From Auanema rhodensis (Eukaryota > Nematoda > Chromadorea > Rhabditida > Rhabditidae), in contig OZ059898.1 of the NCBI GenBank assembly GCA_964057225.1, forward strand, positions 3,782,001 to 3,846,000: a stretch of 64,000 bases of DNA, in the 5' to 3' direction. The notes beneath the pieces were generated by a model. The model was not told the origin of the DNA, made no database searches, and saw only the letters and a list, made by a program, of their open reading frames with translations. A program made the position numbers and the translations under genes. Shown here in pieces: positions 27,249-40,800 of this stretch (position 1 is its first letter; each line of letters begins with the position of its first letter).

Positions 27249-28652
27249 TTGAATAACATTGTCCATCGTCTTTGCCTTGAAAAAAGGAATCTAAAAATAT
27301 CTACTTTATGTGAAATTATTTGGAAATTTTTTGGGAAAATTTTTGTCAAAATGTTTTTGGAACCAATTTTGAGTGTACATGGAAATTCAACATACAGTAA
27401 TGCATCATTTTTCAAACGATCATAACTAATTTTTGTATTGAGCTTTTCTCAATGTAATATAGTGCATTCGATGCGGATTTTTAAGCTGCGTCGATCTGTG
27501 TTATCTGATTTGCGCTAGCTTGAAAATGCACCGAGATATCAACTGATATAGGTTCACACGTATATCCTCGATTTTCACTCTGAAGAATTAATTTTTTCGT
27601 TGAATAACAATGTCCATCGTCTTTGTCTTGAAAAAAGGAATCTAAAAATATCTACTTTATGTGAAATTATTTGGAAATTTTTGGGGAAAATTTTTGTCAA
27701 AATGTTTTTGGAACCAATTTTGAGTGTACATGGAAATTCAACATACAGTAATGCATCATTTTTCAAACGATCATAACTAATTTTTGTATTGAGCTTTTCT
27801 CAATGTAATATAGTGCATTCGATGCGGATTTTTAAGCTGCGTCGATCTGTGTTATCAGATTTGCGCTAGCTTGAAAATGCACCGAGATATCAAATGATAT
27901 AGGTTCACACTTATATCCTCGATTTTCACCCTGAAGAATTAATTTTTTCGTTGAATAACATTGTCCATCGTCTTTGCCTTGAAAAAAGGAATCTAAAAAT
28001 ATCTACTTTATGTGAAATTATTTGGAAATTTTTTGGGAAAATTTTTGTCAAAATGTTTTTGGAACCAATTTTGAGTGTACATGGAAATTCAACATACAGT
28101 AATGCATCATTTTTCAAACGATCATAACTAATTTTTGTATTGAGCTTTTCTCAATGTAATATAGTGCATTCGATGCGGATTTTTAAGCTGCGTCGATCTG
28201 TGTTATCTGATTTGCGCTAGCTTGAAAATGCACCGAGATATCAACTGATATAGGTTCACACGTATATCCTCGATTTTCACTCTGAAGAATTAATTTTTTC
28301 GTTGAATAACAATGTCCATCGTCTTTGTCTTGAAAAAAGGAATCTAAAAATATCTACTTTATGTGAAATTATTTGGAAATTTTTGGGGAAAATTTTTGTC
28401 AAAATGTTTTTGGAACCAATTTTGAGTGTACATGGAAATTCAACATACAGTAATGCATCATTTTTCAAACGATCATAACTAATTTTTGTATTGAGCTTTT
28501 CTCAATGTAATATAGTGCATTCGATGCGGATTTTTAAGCTGCGTCGATCTGTGTTATCAGATTTGCGCTAGCTTAAAAATGCACCGAGATATCAAATGAT
28601 ATAGGTTCACACTTATATCCTCGATTTTCACCCTGAAGAATTAATTTTTTCG
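27249..28652 (+). repeat. 702-bp dimeric higher-order repeat
   Basis: Two adjacent 702-bp units, 27249-27950 and 27951-28652, alternate the same two monomer types. The first monomer has cattgtcc, gccttgaaa and ttttttgggaaa. The second has caatgtcc, gtcttg and tttttggggaaa, and is preceded by cacgtatatc/cactctg. A third dimer, to about 29354, keeps cattg/caatg alternation but has lost some markers. Sharing of several rare markers in phase shows block duplication, not independent mutation. Confidence 0.8.
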
Positions 28653-31600
28653 TTGAATAACATTGTCCATCGTCTTTGCCTTGAAAAAAGGAATCTAAAA
28701 ATATCTACTTTATGTGAAATTATTTGGAAATTTTTGGGGAAAATTTTTGTCAAAATGTTTTTGGAACCAATTTTGAGTGTACATGGAAATTCAACATACA
28801 GTAATGCATCATTTTTCAAACGATCATAACTAATTTTTGTATTGAGCTTTTCTTAATGTAGTATAGTGCATTCGATGCGGATTTTTAAGCTGCGTCGATC
28901 TGTGTTATCAGATTTGCGCTAGCTTGAAAATGCACCGAGATATCAAATGATATAGGTTCACACTTATATCCTCGATTTTCACCCTGAAGAATTAATTTTT
29001 TCGTTGAATAACAATGTCCATCGTCTTTGTCTTGAAAAAAGGAATCTAAAAATATCTACTTTATGTGAAATTATTTGGAAATTTTTGGGGAAAATTTTTG
29101 TCAAAATGTTTTTGGAACCAATTTTGAGTGTACATGGAAATTCAACATACAGTAATGCATCATTTTTCAAACGATCATAACTAATTTTTGTATTGAGCTT
29201 TTCTCAATGTAATATAGTGCATTCGATGCGGATTTTTAAGCTGCGTCGATCTGTGTTATCTGATTTGCGCTAGCTTGAAAATGCACCGAGATATCAAATG
29301 ATATAGGTTCACACGTATATCCTCGATTTTCACCCTGAAGAATTAATTTTTTCGTTGAATAACAATGTCCATCGTCTTTGTCTTGAAAAAAGGAATCTAA
29401 AAACATCTACTTTTTGTGAAATTATTTGGAAATTTTTCGGGAAAATTTTTGTCAAAATGTTTTTGGAAGCAATTTTGAGTGTACATGGAAATTCAACATA
29501 CAGTAATGCATCATTTTTCAAACGATCATAACTAATTTTTGTATTGAGCTTTTCTCAATGTAGTATAGTGCATTCGATGCGGATTTTTAAGCTGCGTCGA
29601 TCTGTGTTATCAGATTTGGGCTAGCTTGAAAATGCACCGAGATATCAACTGATATAGGTTCACACTTATATCCTCGATTTTCACCCTGAAGAATTAATTT
29701 TTTCGTTGAATAACAATGTCCATCGTCTTTGTCTTGAAAAAAGGAATCTAAAAACATCTACTTTTTGTGAAATTATCTGGAAATTTTTCGGGAAAATTTT
29801 TGTCAAAATGTTTTTGGAACCAATTTTGAGTGTACATGGAAATTCAACATACAGTAATGCATCATTTTTCAAACGATCATAACTAATTTTTGTATTGAGC
29901 TTTTCTCAATGTAGTATAGTGCATTCGATGCGGATTTTTAAGCTGCGTCGATCTGTGTTATCAGATTTGCGCTAGCTTGAAAATGCACCGAGATATCAAA
30001 TGATATAGGTTCACACTTATATCCTCGATTTTCACCCTGAAGAATTAATTTTTTCGTTGAATAACAATGTCCATCGTCTTTGTCTTGAAAAAAGGAATCT
30101 AAAAATATCTACTTTATGTGAAATTATTTGGAAATTTTTGGGGAAAATTTTTGTCAAAATGTTTTTGGAACCAATTTTGAGTGTACATGGAAATTCAACA
30201 TACAGTAATGCATCATTTTTCAAACGATCATAACTAATTTTTGTATTGAGCTTTTCTCAATGTAGTATAGTGCATTCGATGCGGATTTTTAAGCTGCGTC
30301 GATCTGTGTTATCAGATTTGCGCTAGCTTGAAAATGCACCGAGATATCAACTGATATAGGTTCACACGTATATCCTCGATTTTCACCCTGAAGAATTAAT
30401 TTTTTCGTTGAATAACAATGTCCATCGTCTTTGTCTTGAAAAAAGGAATCTAAAAACATCTACTTTTTGTGAAATTATTTGGAAATTTTTCGGGAAAATT
30501 TTTGTCAAAATGTTTTTGGAAGCAATTTTGAGTGTACATGGAAATTCAACATACAGTAATGCATCATTTTTCAAACGATCATAACTAATTTTTGTATTGA
30601 GCTTTTCTCAATGTAGTATAGTGCATTCGATGCGGATTTTTAAGCTGCGTCGATCTGTGTTATCAGATTTGCGCTAGCTTGAAAATGCACCGAGATATCA
30701 ACTGATATAAGTTCACACTTATATCCTCGATTTTCACCCTGAAGAATTAATTTTTTCGTTGAATAACAATGTCCATCGTCTTTGTCTTGAAAAAAGGAAT
30801 CTAAAAACATCTACTTTTTGTGAAATTATCTGGAAATTTTTCGGGAAAATTTTTGTGAAAATGTTTTTGGAAGCAATTTTGAGTGTACATGGAAACTCTT
30901 TTTCAACTCAACATACAGTAATGCATCATTTTTCAAACGATCATAACTAATTTTTGTATTGAGCTTTTCTCAATGTAGTATAGTGCATTCGATGCGGATT
31001 TTTAAGCTGCGTCGATCTGTGTTATCAGATTTGCGCTAGCTTAAAAATGCACCGAGATATCAACTGATATAAGTTCACACCTATATCCTCGATTTTCACC
31101 CTGAAGAATTAATTTTTTCGTTGAATAACAATGTCCATCGTCTTTGTCTTGAAAAAAGGAATCTAAAAACATCTACTTTTTGCTAAATTATCTGGAAATT
31201 TTTCGGGAAAATTTTTGTCAAAATGTTTTTGGAAGCAATGTTGAGTGTACATGGAAACTCAACATACAGTAATGCATCATTTTTCAAACGATCATAACTA
31301 ATTTTTGTATCAAGCGTTTCTCAATGTAGTATAGTGCATTCGATGCGGATTTTTAAGCTGCGTCGATCTGTGTTATCTGATTTGCGCTAGCTTGAAAATG
31401 CACCGAGATATCAACTGATATAGGTTCACACGTATATCCTCGATTTTCACCCTGAAGAATTAATTTTTTCGTTGAATAACAATGTCCATCGTCTTTGTCT
31501 TGAAAAAAGGAATCTAAAAACATCTACTTTTTATAAAATTATTTGGAAATTTTTCGGGAAAATTTTTGTCAAAATGTTTTTGGAACCAATTTTGAGTGTA

Positions 31601-31822
31601 CATGGAAATTCAACATACAGTAATGCATCATTTTTCAAACGATCATAACTAATTTTTGTATTGAGCTTTTCTCAATGTAGTATAGTGCATTCGATGCGGA
31701 TTTTTAAGCTGCGTCGATCTGTGTTATCAGATTTGCGCTAGCTTGAAAATGCACCGAGATATCAAATGATATAGGTTCACACTTATATCCTCGATTTTCA
31801 CCCTGAAGAATTAATTTTTTCG

Positions 31823-34800
31823 TTGAATAACAATGTCCATCGTCTTTGTCTTGAAAAAAGGAATCTAAAAACATCTACTTTTTGTGAAATTATTTGGAAA
31901 TTTTTCGGGAAAATTTTTGTCAAAATGTTTTTGGAAGCAATTTTGAGTGTACATGGAAACTCAACATACAGTAATGCATCATTTTTCAAACGATCATAAC
32001 TAATTTTTGTATTGAGCTTTTCTCAATGTAATATAGTGCATTCGATGCGGATTTTTAAGCTGCGTCGATCTGTGTTATTAGATTTGGGCTAGCTCGAAAA
32101 TGCACCGAGATATCAACTGATATAGGTTCACACTTATATCCTCGATTTTCACCCTGAAGAATTAATTTTTTCGTTGAATAACAATGTCCATCGTCTTTGT
32201 CTTGAAAAAAGGAATCTAAAAATATCTACTTTATGTGAAATTATTTGGAAATTTTTCGAAAAAATTTTTGTCAAAATGTTTTTGGAACCAATTTTGAGTG
32301 TACATGGAAACTCAACATACAGTAATGCATCATTTTTCAAACGATCATAACTAATTTTTGTATTGAGCTTTTCTCAGTGTAGTATAGTGCATTCGATGCG
32401 GATTTTTAAGCTGCGTCGATCTGTGTTATCAGATTTGCGCTAGCTTGAAAATGCACCGAGATATCAAATGATATAGGTTCACACTTATATCCTCGATTTT
32501 CACCCTGAAGAATTAATTTTTTCGTTGAATAACATTGTCCATCGTCTTTGCCTTGAAAAAAGGAATCTAAAAACATCTACTTTTCATAAAATTATTTGGA
32601 AATTTTTCGGGAAAATTTTTGTCAAAATGTTTTTGGAAACAATTTTGAGTGTACATGGAAATTCAACATACAGTAATGCATCATTTTTCAAACGATCATA
32701 ACTAATTTTTGTATTGAGCTTTTCTCAGTGTAGTATAGTGCATTCGATGCGGATTTTTAAGCTGCGTCGATCTGTGTTATCAGATTTGCGCTAGCTTGAA
32801 AATGCACCGAGATATCAAATGATATAGGTTCACACTTATATCCTCGATTTTCACCCTGAAGAATTAATTTTTTCGTTGAATAACATTGTCCATCGTCTTT
32901 GCCTTGAAAAAAGAAATCTAAAAACATCCACTTTTTGCTAAATTATTTTGAAATTTTTCGAAAAAATTTTTGTCAAAATGTTTTTGGAAGCAATGTTGAG
33001 TGTACATGGAAATTCAACATACAGTAATGCATCATTTTTCAAACGATCATAACTAATTTTTGTATTGAGCTTTTCTCAGTGTAGTATAGTGCATTCGATG
33101 CGGATTTTTAAGCTGCGTCGATCTGTGTTATCAGATTTGCGCTAGCTTGAAAATGCACCGAGATATCAAATGATATAGGTTCACACTTATATCCTCGATT
33201 TTCACCCTGAAGAATTAATTTTTTCGTTGAATAACAATGTCCATCGTCTTTGTCTTGAAAAAAGGAATCTAAAAACATCTACTTTTCATAAAATTATTTG
33301 GAAATTTTTCGGGAAAATTTTTGTCAAAATGTTTTTGGAAACAATTTTGAGTGTACATGGAAATTCAACATACAGTAATGCATCATTTTTCAAACGATCA
33401 TAACTAATTTTTGTATTGAGCTTTTCTCAATGTAGTATAGTGCATTCGATGCGGATTTTTAAGCTGCGTCGATCTGTGTTATCAGATTTGCGCTAGCTTG
33501 AAAATGCACCGAGATATCAAATGATATAGGTTCACACTTATATCCTCGATTTTCACCCTGAAGAATTAATTTTTTCGTTGAATAACAATGTCCATCGTCT
33601 TTGTCTTGAAAAAAGGAATCTAAAAACATCTACTTTTCATAAAATTATTTGGAAATTTTTCGGGAAAATTTTTGTCAAAATGTTTTTGGAAACAATTTTG
33701 AGTGTACATGGAAACTCAACATACAGTAATGCATCATTTTTCAAACGATCATAACTAATTTTTGTATTGAGCTTTTCTCAATGTAGTATAGTGCATTCGA
33801 TGCGGATTTTTAAGCTGCGTCGATCTGTGTTATCAGATTTGCGCTAGCTTGAAAATGCACCGAGATATCAACTGATATAGGTTCACACTTATATCCTCGA
33901 TTTTCACCCTGAAGAATTAATTTTTTCGTTGAATAACAATGTCCATCGTCTTTGTCTTGAAAAAAGGAATCTAAAAACATCTACTTTTCATAAAATTATT
34001 TGGAAATTTTTCGGGAAAATTTTTGTCAAAATGTTTTTGGAAACAATTTTGAGTGTACATGGAAATTCAACATACAGTAATGCATCATTTTTCAAACGAT
34101 CATAACTAATTTTTGTATCAAGCGTTTCTCAATGTAGTATAGTGCATTCGATGCGGATTTTTAAGCTGCGTCGATCTGTGTTATCAGATTTGCGCTAGCT
34201 TGAAAATGCACCGAGATATCAAATGATATAGGTTCACACTTATATCCTCGATTTTCACCCTGAAGAATTAATTTTTTCGTTGAATAACAATGTCCATCGT
34301 CTTTGTCTTGAAAAAAGGAATCTAAAAACATCTACTTTTCATAAAATTATTTGGAAATTTTTCGGGAAAATTTTTGTCAAAATGTTTTTGGAAACAATTT
34401 TGAGTGTACATGGAAACTCAACATACAGTAATGCATCATTTTTCAAACGATCATAACTAATTTTTGTATTGAGCTTTTCTCAATGTAGTATAGTGCATTC
34501 GATGCGGATTTTTAAGCTGCGTCGATCTGTGTTATCAGATTTGCGCTAGCTTGAAAATGCACCGAGATATCAAATGATATAGGTTCACACTTATATCCTC
34601 GATTTTCACCCTGAAGAATTAATTTTTTCGTTGAATAACAATGTCCATCGTCTTTGTCTTGAAAAAAGGAATCTAAAAACATCTACTTTTTGTGAAATTA
34701 TTTGGAAATTTTTCGGGAAAATTTTTGTCAAAATGTTTTTGGAAGCAATTTTGAGTGTACATGGAAACTCAACATACAGTAATGCATCATTTTTCAAACG

Positions 34801-37800
34801 ATCATAACTAATTTTTGTATTGAGCTTTTCTCAATGTAGTATAGTGCATTCGCTGCGGATTTTTAAGCTGCGTCGATCTGTGTTATCAGATTTGGGCTAG
34901 CTTGAAAATGCACCGAGATATCAACTGATATAGGTTCACACTTATATCCTCGATTTTCACCCTGAAGAATTAATTTTTTCGTTGAATAACAATGTCCATC
35001 GTCTTTGTCTTGAAAAAAGGAATCTAAAAACATCTACTTTTTGTGAAATTATTTGGAAATTTTTCGGGAAAATTTTTGTCAAAATGTTTTTGGAAGCAAT
35101 TTTGAGTGTACATGGAAACTCAACATACAGTAATGCATCATTTTTCAAACGATCATAACTAATTTTTGTATTGAGCTTTTCTCAATGTAGTATAGTGCAT
35201 TCGCTGCGGATTTTTAAGCTGCGTCGATCTGTGTTATCAGATTTGGGCTAGCTTGAAAATGCACCGAGATATCAACTGATATAGGTTCACACTTATATCC
35301 TCGATTTTCACCCTGAAGAATTAATTTTTTCGTTGAATAACAATGTCCATCGTCTTTGTCTTGAAAAAAGGAATCTAAAAACATCTACTTTTTGTGAAAT
35401 TATCTGGAAATTTTTCGGGAAAATTTTTGTCAAAATGTTTTTGGAAGCAATTTTGAGTGTACATGGAAATTCAACATACAGTAATGCATCATTTTTCAAA
35501 CGATCATAACTAATTTTTGTATTGAGCTTTTCTCAATGTAGTATAGTGCATTCGATGCGGATTTTTAAGCTGCGTCGATCTGTGTTATCAGATTTGCGCT
35601 AGCTTGAAAATGCACCGAGATATCAACTGATATAGGTTCACACTTATATCCTCGATTTTCACCCTGAAGAATTAATTTTTTCGTTGAATAACAATGTCCA
35701 TCGTCTTTGTCTTGAAAAAAGGAATCTAAAAACATCTACTTTTTGTGAAATTATCTGGAAATTTTTCGGGAAAATTTTTGTCAAAATGTTTTTGGAAGCA
35801 ATTTTGAGTGTACATGGAAATTCAACATACAGTAATGCATCATTTTTCAAACGATCATAACTAATTTTTGTATTGAGCTTTTCTCAATGTAATATAGTGC
35901 ATTCGATGCGGATTTTTAAGCTGCGTCGATCTGTGTTATCAGATTTGGGCTAGCTTGAAAATGCACCGAGATATCAACTGATATAGGTTCACACTTATAT
36001 CCTCGATTTTCACCCTGAAGAATTAATTTTTTCGTTGAATAACAATGTCCATCGTCTTTGTCTTGAAAAAAGGAATCTAAAAACATCTACTTTTTATAAA
36101 ATTATTTGGAAATTTTTCGGGAAAATTTTTGTCAAAATGTTTTTGGAACCAATTTTGAGTGTACATGGAAATTCAACATACAGTAATGCATCATTTTTCA
36201 AACGATCATAACTAATTTTTGTATTGAGCTTTTCTCAATGTAGTATAGTGCATTCGATGCGGATTTTTAAGCTGCGTCGATCTGTGTTATCAGATTTGGG
36301 CTAGCTTGAAAATGCACCGAGATATCAACTGATATAGGTTCACACTTATATCCTCGATTTTCACCCTGAAGAATTAATTTTTTCGTTGAATAACAATGTC
36401 CATCGTCTTTGTCTTGAAAAAAGGAATCTAAAAACATCTACTTTTTATAAAATTATTTGGAAATTTTTCGGGAAAATTTTTGTCAAAATGTTTTTGGAAG
36501 CAATTTTGAGTGTACATGGAAATTCAACATACAGTAATGCATCATTTGTCAAACGATCATAACTAATTTTTGTATTGAGCTTTTCTCAATGTAATATAGT
36601 GCATTCGATGCGGATTTTTAAGCTGCGTCGATCTGTGTTATCTGATTTGCGCTAGCTTGAAAATGCACCGAGATATCAACTGATATAGGTTCACACTTAT
36701 ATCCTCGATTTTCACCCTGAAGAATTAATTTTTTCGTTGAATAACAATGTCCATCGTCTTTGTCTTGAAAAAAGGAATCTAAAAACATCTACTTTATGTG
36801 AAATTATTTGGAAATTTTTCGAAAAAATTTTTGTCAAAATGTTTTTGGAACCAATTTTGAGTGTACATGGAAACTCAACATACAGTAATGCATCATTTTT
36901 CAAACGATCATAACTAATTTTTGTATTGAGCTTTTCTCAGTGTAGTATAGTGCATTCGATGCGGATTTTTAAGCTGCGTCGATCTGTGTTATCAGATTTG
37001 CGCTAGCTTGAAAATGCACCGAGATATCAAATGATATAGGTTCACACTTATATCCTCGATTTTCACCCTGAAGAATTAATTTTTTCGTTGAATAACATTG
37101 TCCATCGTCTTTGCCTTGAAAAAAGGAATCTAAAAACATCCACTTTTTGCTAAATTATTTTGAAATTTTTCGAAAAAATTTTTGTCAAAATGTTTTTGGA
37201 AGCATTGTTGAGTGTACATGGAAATTCAACATACAGTAATGCATCATTTTTCAAACGATCATAACTAATTTTTGTATTGAGCTTTTCTCAGTGTAGTATA
37301 GTGCATTCGATGCGGATTTTTAAGCTGCGTCGATCTGTGTTATCAGATTTGCGCTAGCTTGAAAATGCACCGAGATATCAAATGATATAGGTTCACACTT
37401 ATATCCTCGATTTTCACCCTGAAGAATTAATTTTTTCGTTGAATAACAATGTCCATCGTCTTTGTCTTGAAAAAAGGAATCTAAAAACATCTACTTTTCA
37501 TAAAATTATTTGGAAATTTTTCGGGAAAATTTTTGTCAAAATGTTTTTGGAAACAATTTTGAGTGTACATGGAAATTCAACATACAGTAATGCATCATTT
37601 TTCAAACGATCATAACTAATTTTTGTATTGAGCTTTTCTCAATGTAGTATAGTGCATTCGATGCGGATTTTTAAGCTGCGTCGATCTGTGTTATCAGATT
37701 TGGGCTAGCTTGAAAATGCACCGAGATATCAACTGATATAGGTTCACACTTATATCCTCGATTTTCACCCTGAAGAATTAATTTTTTCGTTGAATAACAA

Positions 37801-40800
37801 TGTCCATCGTCTTTGTCTTGAAAAAAGGAATCTAAAAACATCTACTTTTTATAAAATTATTTGGAAATTTTTCGGGAAAATTTTTGTCAAAATGTTTTTG
37901 GAACCAATTTTGAGTGTACATGGAAATTCAACATACAGTAATGCATCATTTTTCAAACGATCATAACTAATTTTTGTATTGAGCTTTTCTCAATGTAATA
38001 TAGTGCATTCGATGCGGATTTTTAAGCTGCGTCGATCTGTGTTATCAGATTTGGGCTAGCTTGAAAATGCACCGAGATATCAACTGATATAGGTTCACAC
38101 TTATATCCTCGATTTTCACCCTGAAGAATTAATTTTTTCGTTGAATAACAATGTCCATCGTCTTTGTCTTGAAAAAAGGAATCTAAAAACATCTACTTTT
38201 TATAAAATTATTTGGAAATTTTTCGGGAAAATTTTTGTCAAAATGTTTTTGGAAGCAATTTTGAGTGTACATGGAAATTCAACATACAGTAATGCATCAT
38301 TTGTCAAACGATCATAACTAATTTTTGTATTGAGCTTTTCTCAATGTAATATAGTGCATTCGATGCGGATTTTTAAGCTGCGTCGATCTGTGTTATCAGA
38401 TTTGGGCTAGCTTGAAAATGCACCGAGATATCAACTGATATAGGTTCACACTTATATCCTCGATTTTCACCCTGAAGAATTAATTTTTTCGTTGAATAAC
38501 AATGTCCATCGTCTTTGTCTTGAAAAAAGGAATCTAAAAACATCTACTTTTTGTGAAATTATTTGGAAATTTTTCGGGAAAATTTTTGTCAAAATGTTTT
38601 TGGAACCAATTTTGAGTGTACATGGAAATTCAACATACAGTAATGCATCATTTTTCAAACGATCATAACTAATTTTTGTATTGAGCTTTTCTCAATGTAG
38701 TATAGTGCATTCGATGCGGATTTTTAAGCTGCGTCGATCTGTGTTATCAGATTTGGGCTAGCTTGAAAATGCACCGAGATATCAACTGATATAGGTTCAC
38801 ACTTATATCCTCGATTTTCACCCTGAAGAATTAATTTTTTCGTTGAATAACAATGTCCATCGTCTTTGTCTTGAAAAAAGGAATCTAAAAACATCTACTT
38901 TTTATAAAATTATTTGGAAATTTTTCGGGAAAATTTTTGTCAAAATGTTTTTGGAACCAATTTTGAGTGTACATGGAAATTCAACATACAGTAATGCATC
39001 ATTTTTCAAACGATCATAACTAATTTTTGTATTGAGCTTTTCTCAATGTAGTATAGTGCATTCGATGCGGATTTTTAAGCTGCGTCGATCTGTGTTATCA
39101 GATTTGGGCTAGCTTGAAAATGCACCGAGATATCAACTGATATAGGTTCACACTTATATCCTCGATTTTCACCCTGAAGAATTAATTTTTTCGTTGAATA
39201 ACAATGTCCATCGTCTTTGTCTTGAAAAAAGGAATCTAAAAACATCTACTTTATGTGAAATTATTTGGAAATTTTTCGAAAAAATTTTTGTCAAAATGTT
39301 TTTGGAACCAATTTTGAGTGTACATGGAAACTCAACATACAGTAATGCATCATTTTTCAAACGATCATAACTAATTTTTGTATTGAGCTTTTCTCAGTGT
39401 AGTATAGTGCATTCGATGCGGATTTTTAAGCTGCGTCGATCTGTGTTATCAGATTTGCGCTAGCTTGAAAATGCACCGAGATATCAAATGATATAGGTTC
39501 ACACTTATATCCTCGATTTTCACCCTGAAGAATTAATTTTTTCGTTGAATAACATTGTCCATCGTCTTTGCCTTGAAAAAAGGAATCTAAAAACATCCAC
39601 TTTTTGCTAAATTATTTTGAAATTTTTCGAAAAAATTTTTGTCAAAATGTTTTTGGAAGCATTGTTGAGTGTACATGGAAACTCAACATACACTAATGCA
39701 TCATTTTTCAAACGATCATAACTAATTTTTGTATTGAGCTTTTCTCAGTGTAGTATAGTGCATTCGATGCGGATTTTTAAGCTGCGTCGATCTGTGTTAT
39801 CAGATTTGCGCTAGCTTGAAAATGCACCGAGATATCAAATGATATAGGTTCACACTTATATCCTCGATTTTCACCCTGAAGAATTAATTTTTTCGTTGAA
39901 TAACATTGTCCATCGTCTTTGCCTTGAAAAAAGAAATCTAAAAACATCCACTTTTTGCTAAATTATTTTGAAATTTTTCGAAAAAATTTTTGTCAAAATG
40001 TTTTTGGAAGCAATGTTGAGTGTACATGGAAATTCAACATACAGTAATGCATCATTTTTCAAACGATCATAACTAATTTTTGTATTGAGCTTTTCTCAGT
40101 GTAGTATAGTGCATTCGATGCGGATTTTTAAGCTGCGTCGATCTGTGTTATCAGATTTGCGCTAGCTTGAAAATGCACCGAGATATCAAATGATATAGGT
40201 TCACACTTATATCCTCGATTTTCACCCTGAAGAATTAATTTTTTCGTTGAATAACAATGTCCATCGTCTTTGTCTTGAAAAAAGGAATCTAAAAACATCT
40301 ACTTTTCATAAAATTATTTGGAAATTTTTCGGGAAAATTTTTGTCAAAATGTTTTTGGAAACAATTTTGAGTGTACATGGAAATTCAACATACAGTAATG
40401 CATCATTTTTCAAACGATCATAACTAATTTTTGTATTGAGCTTTTCTCAATGTAGTATAGTGCATTCGATGCGGATTTTTAAGCTGCGTCGATCTGTGTT
40501 ATCAGATTTGCGCTAGCTTGAAAATGCACCGAGATATCAAATGATATAGGTTCACACTTATATCCTCGATTTTCACCCTGAAGAATTAATTTTTTCGTTG
40601 AATAACAATGTCCATCGTCTTTGTCTTGAAAAAAGGAATCTAAAAACATCTACTTTTCATAAAATTATTTGGAAATTTTTCGAAAAAATTTTTGTCAAAA
40701 TGTTTTTGGAAGCAATGTTGAGTGTACATGGAAACTCAACATACAGTAATGCATCATTTTTCAAACGATCATAACTAATTTTTGTATTGAGCTTTTCTCA

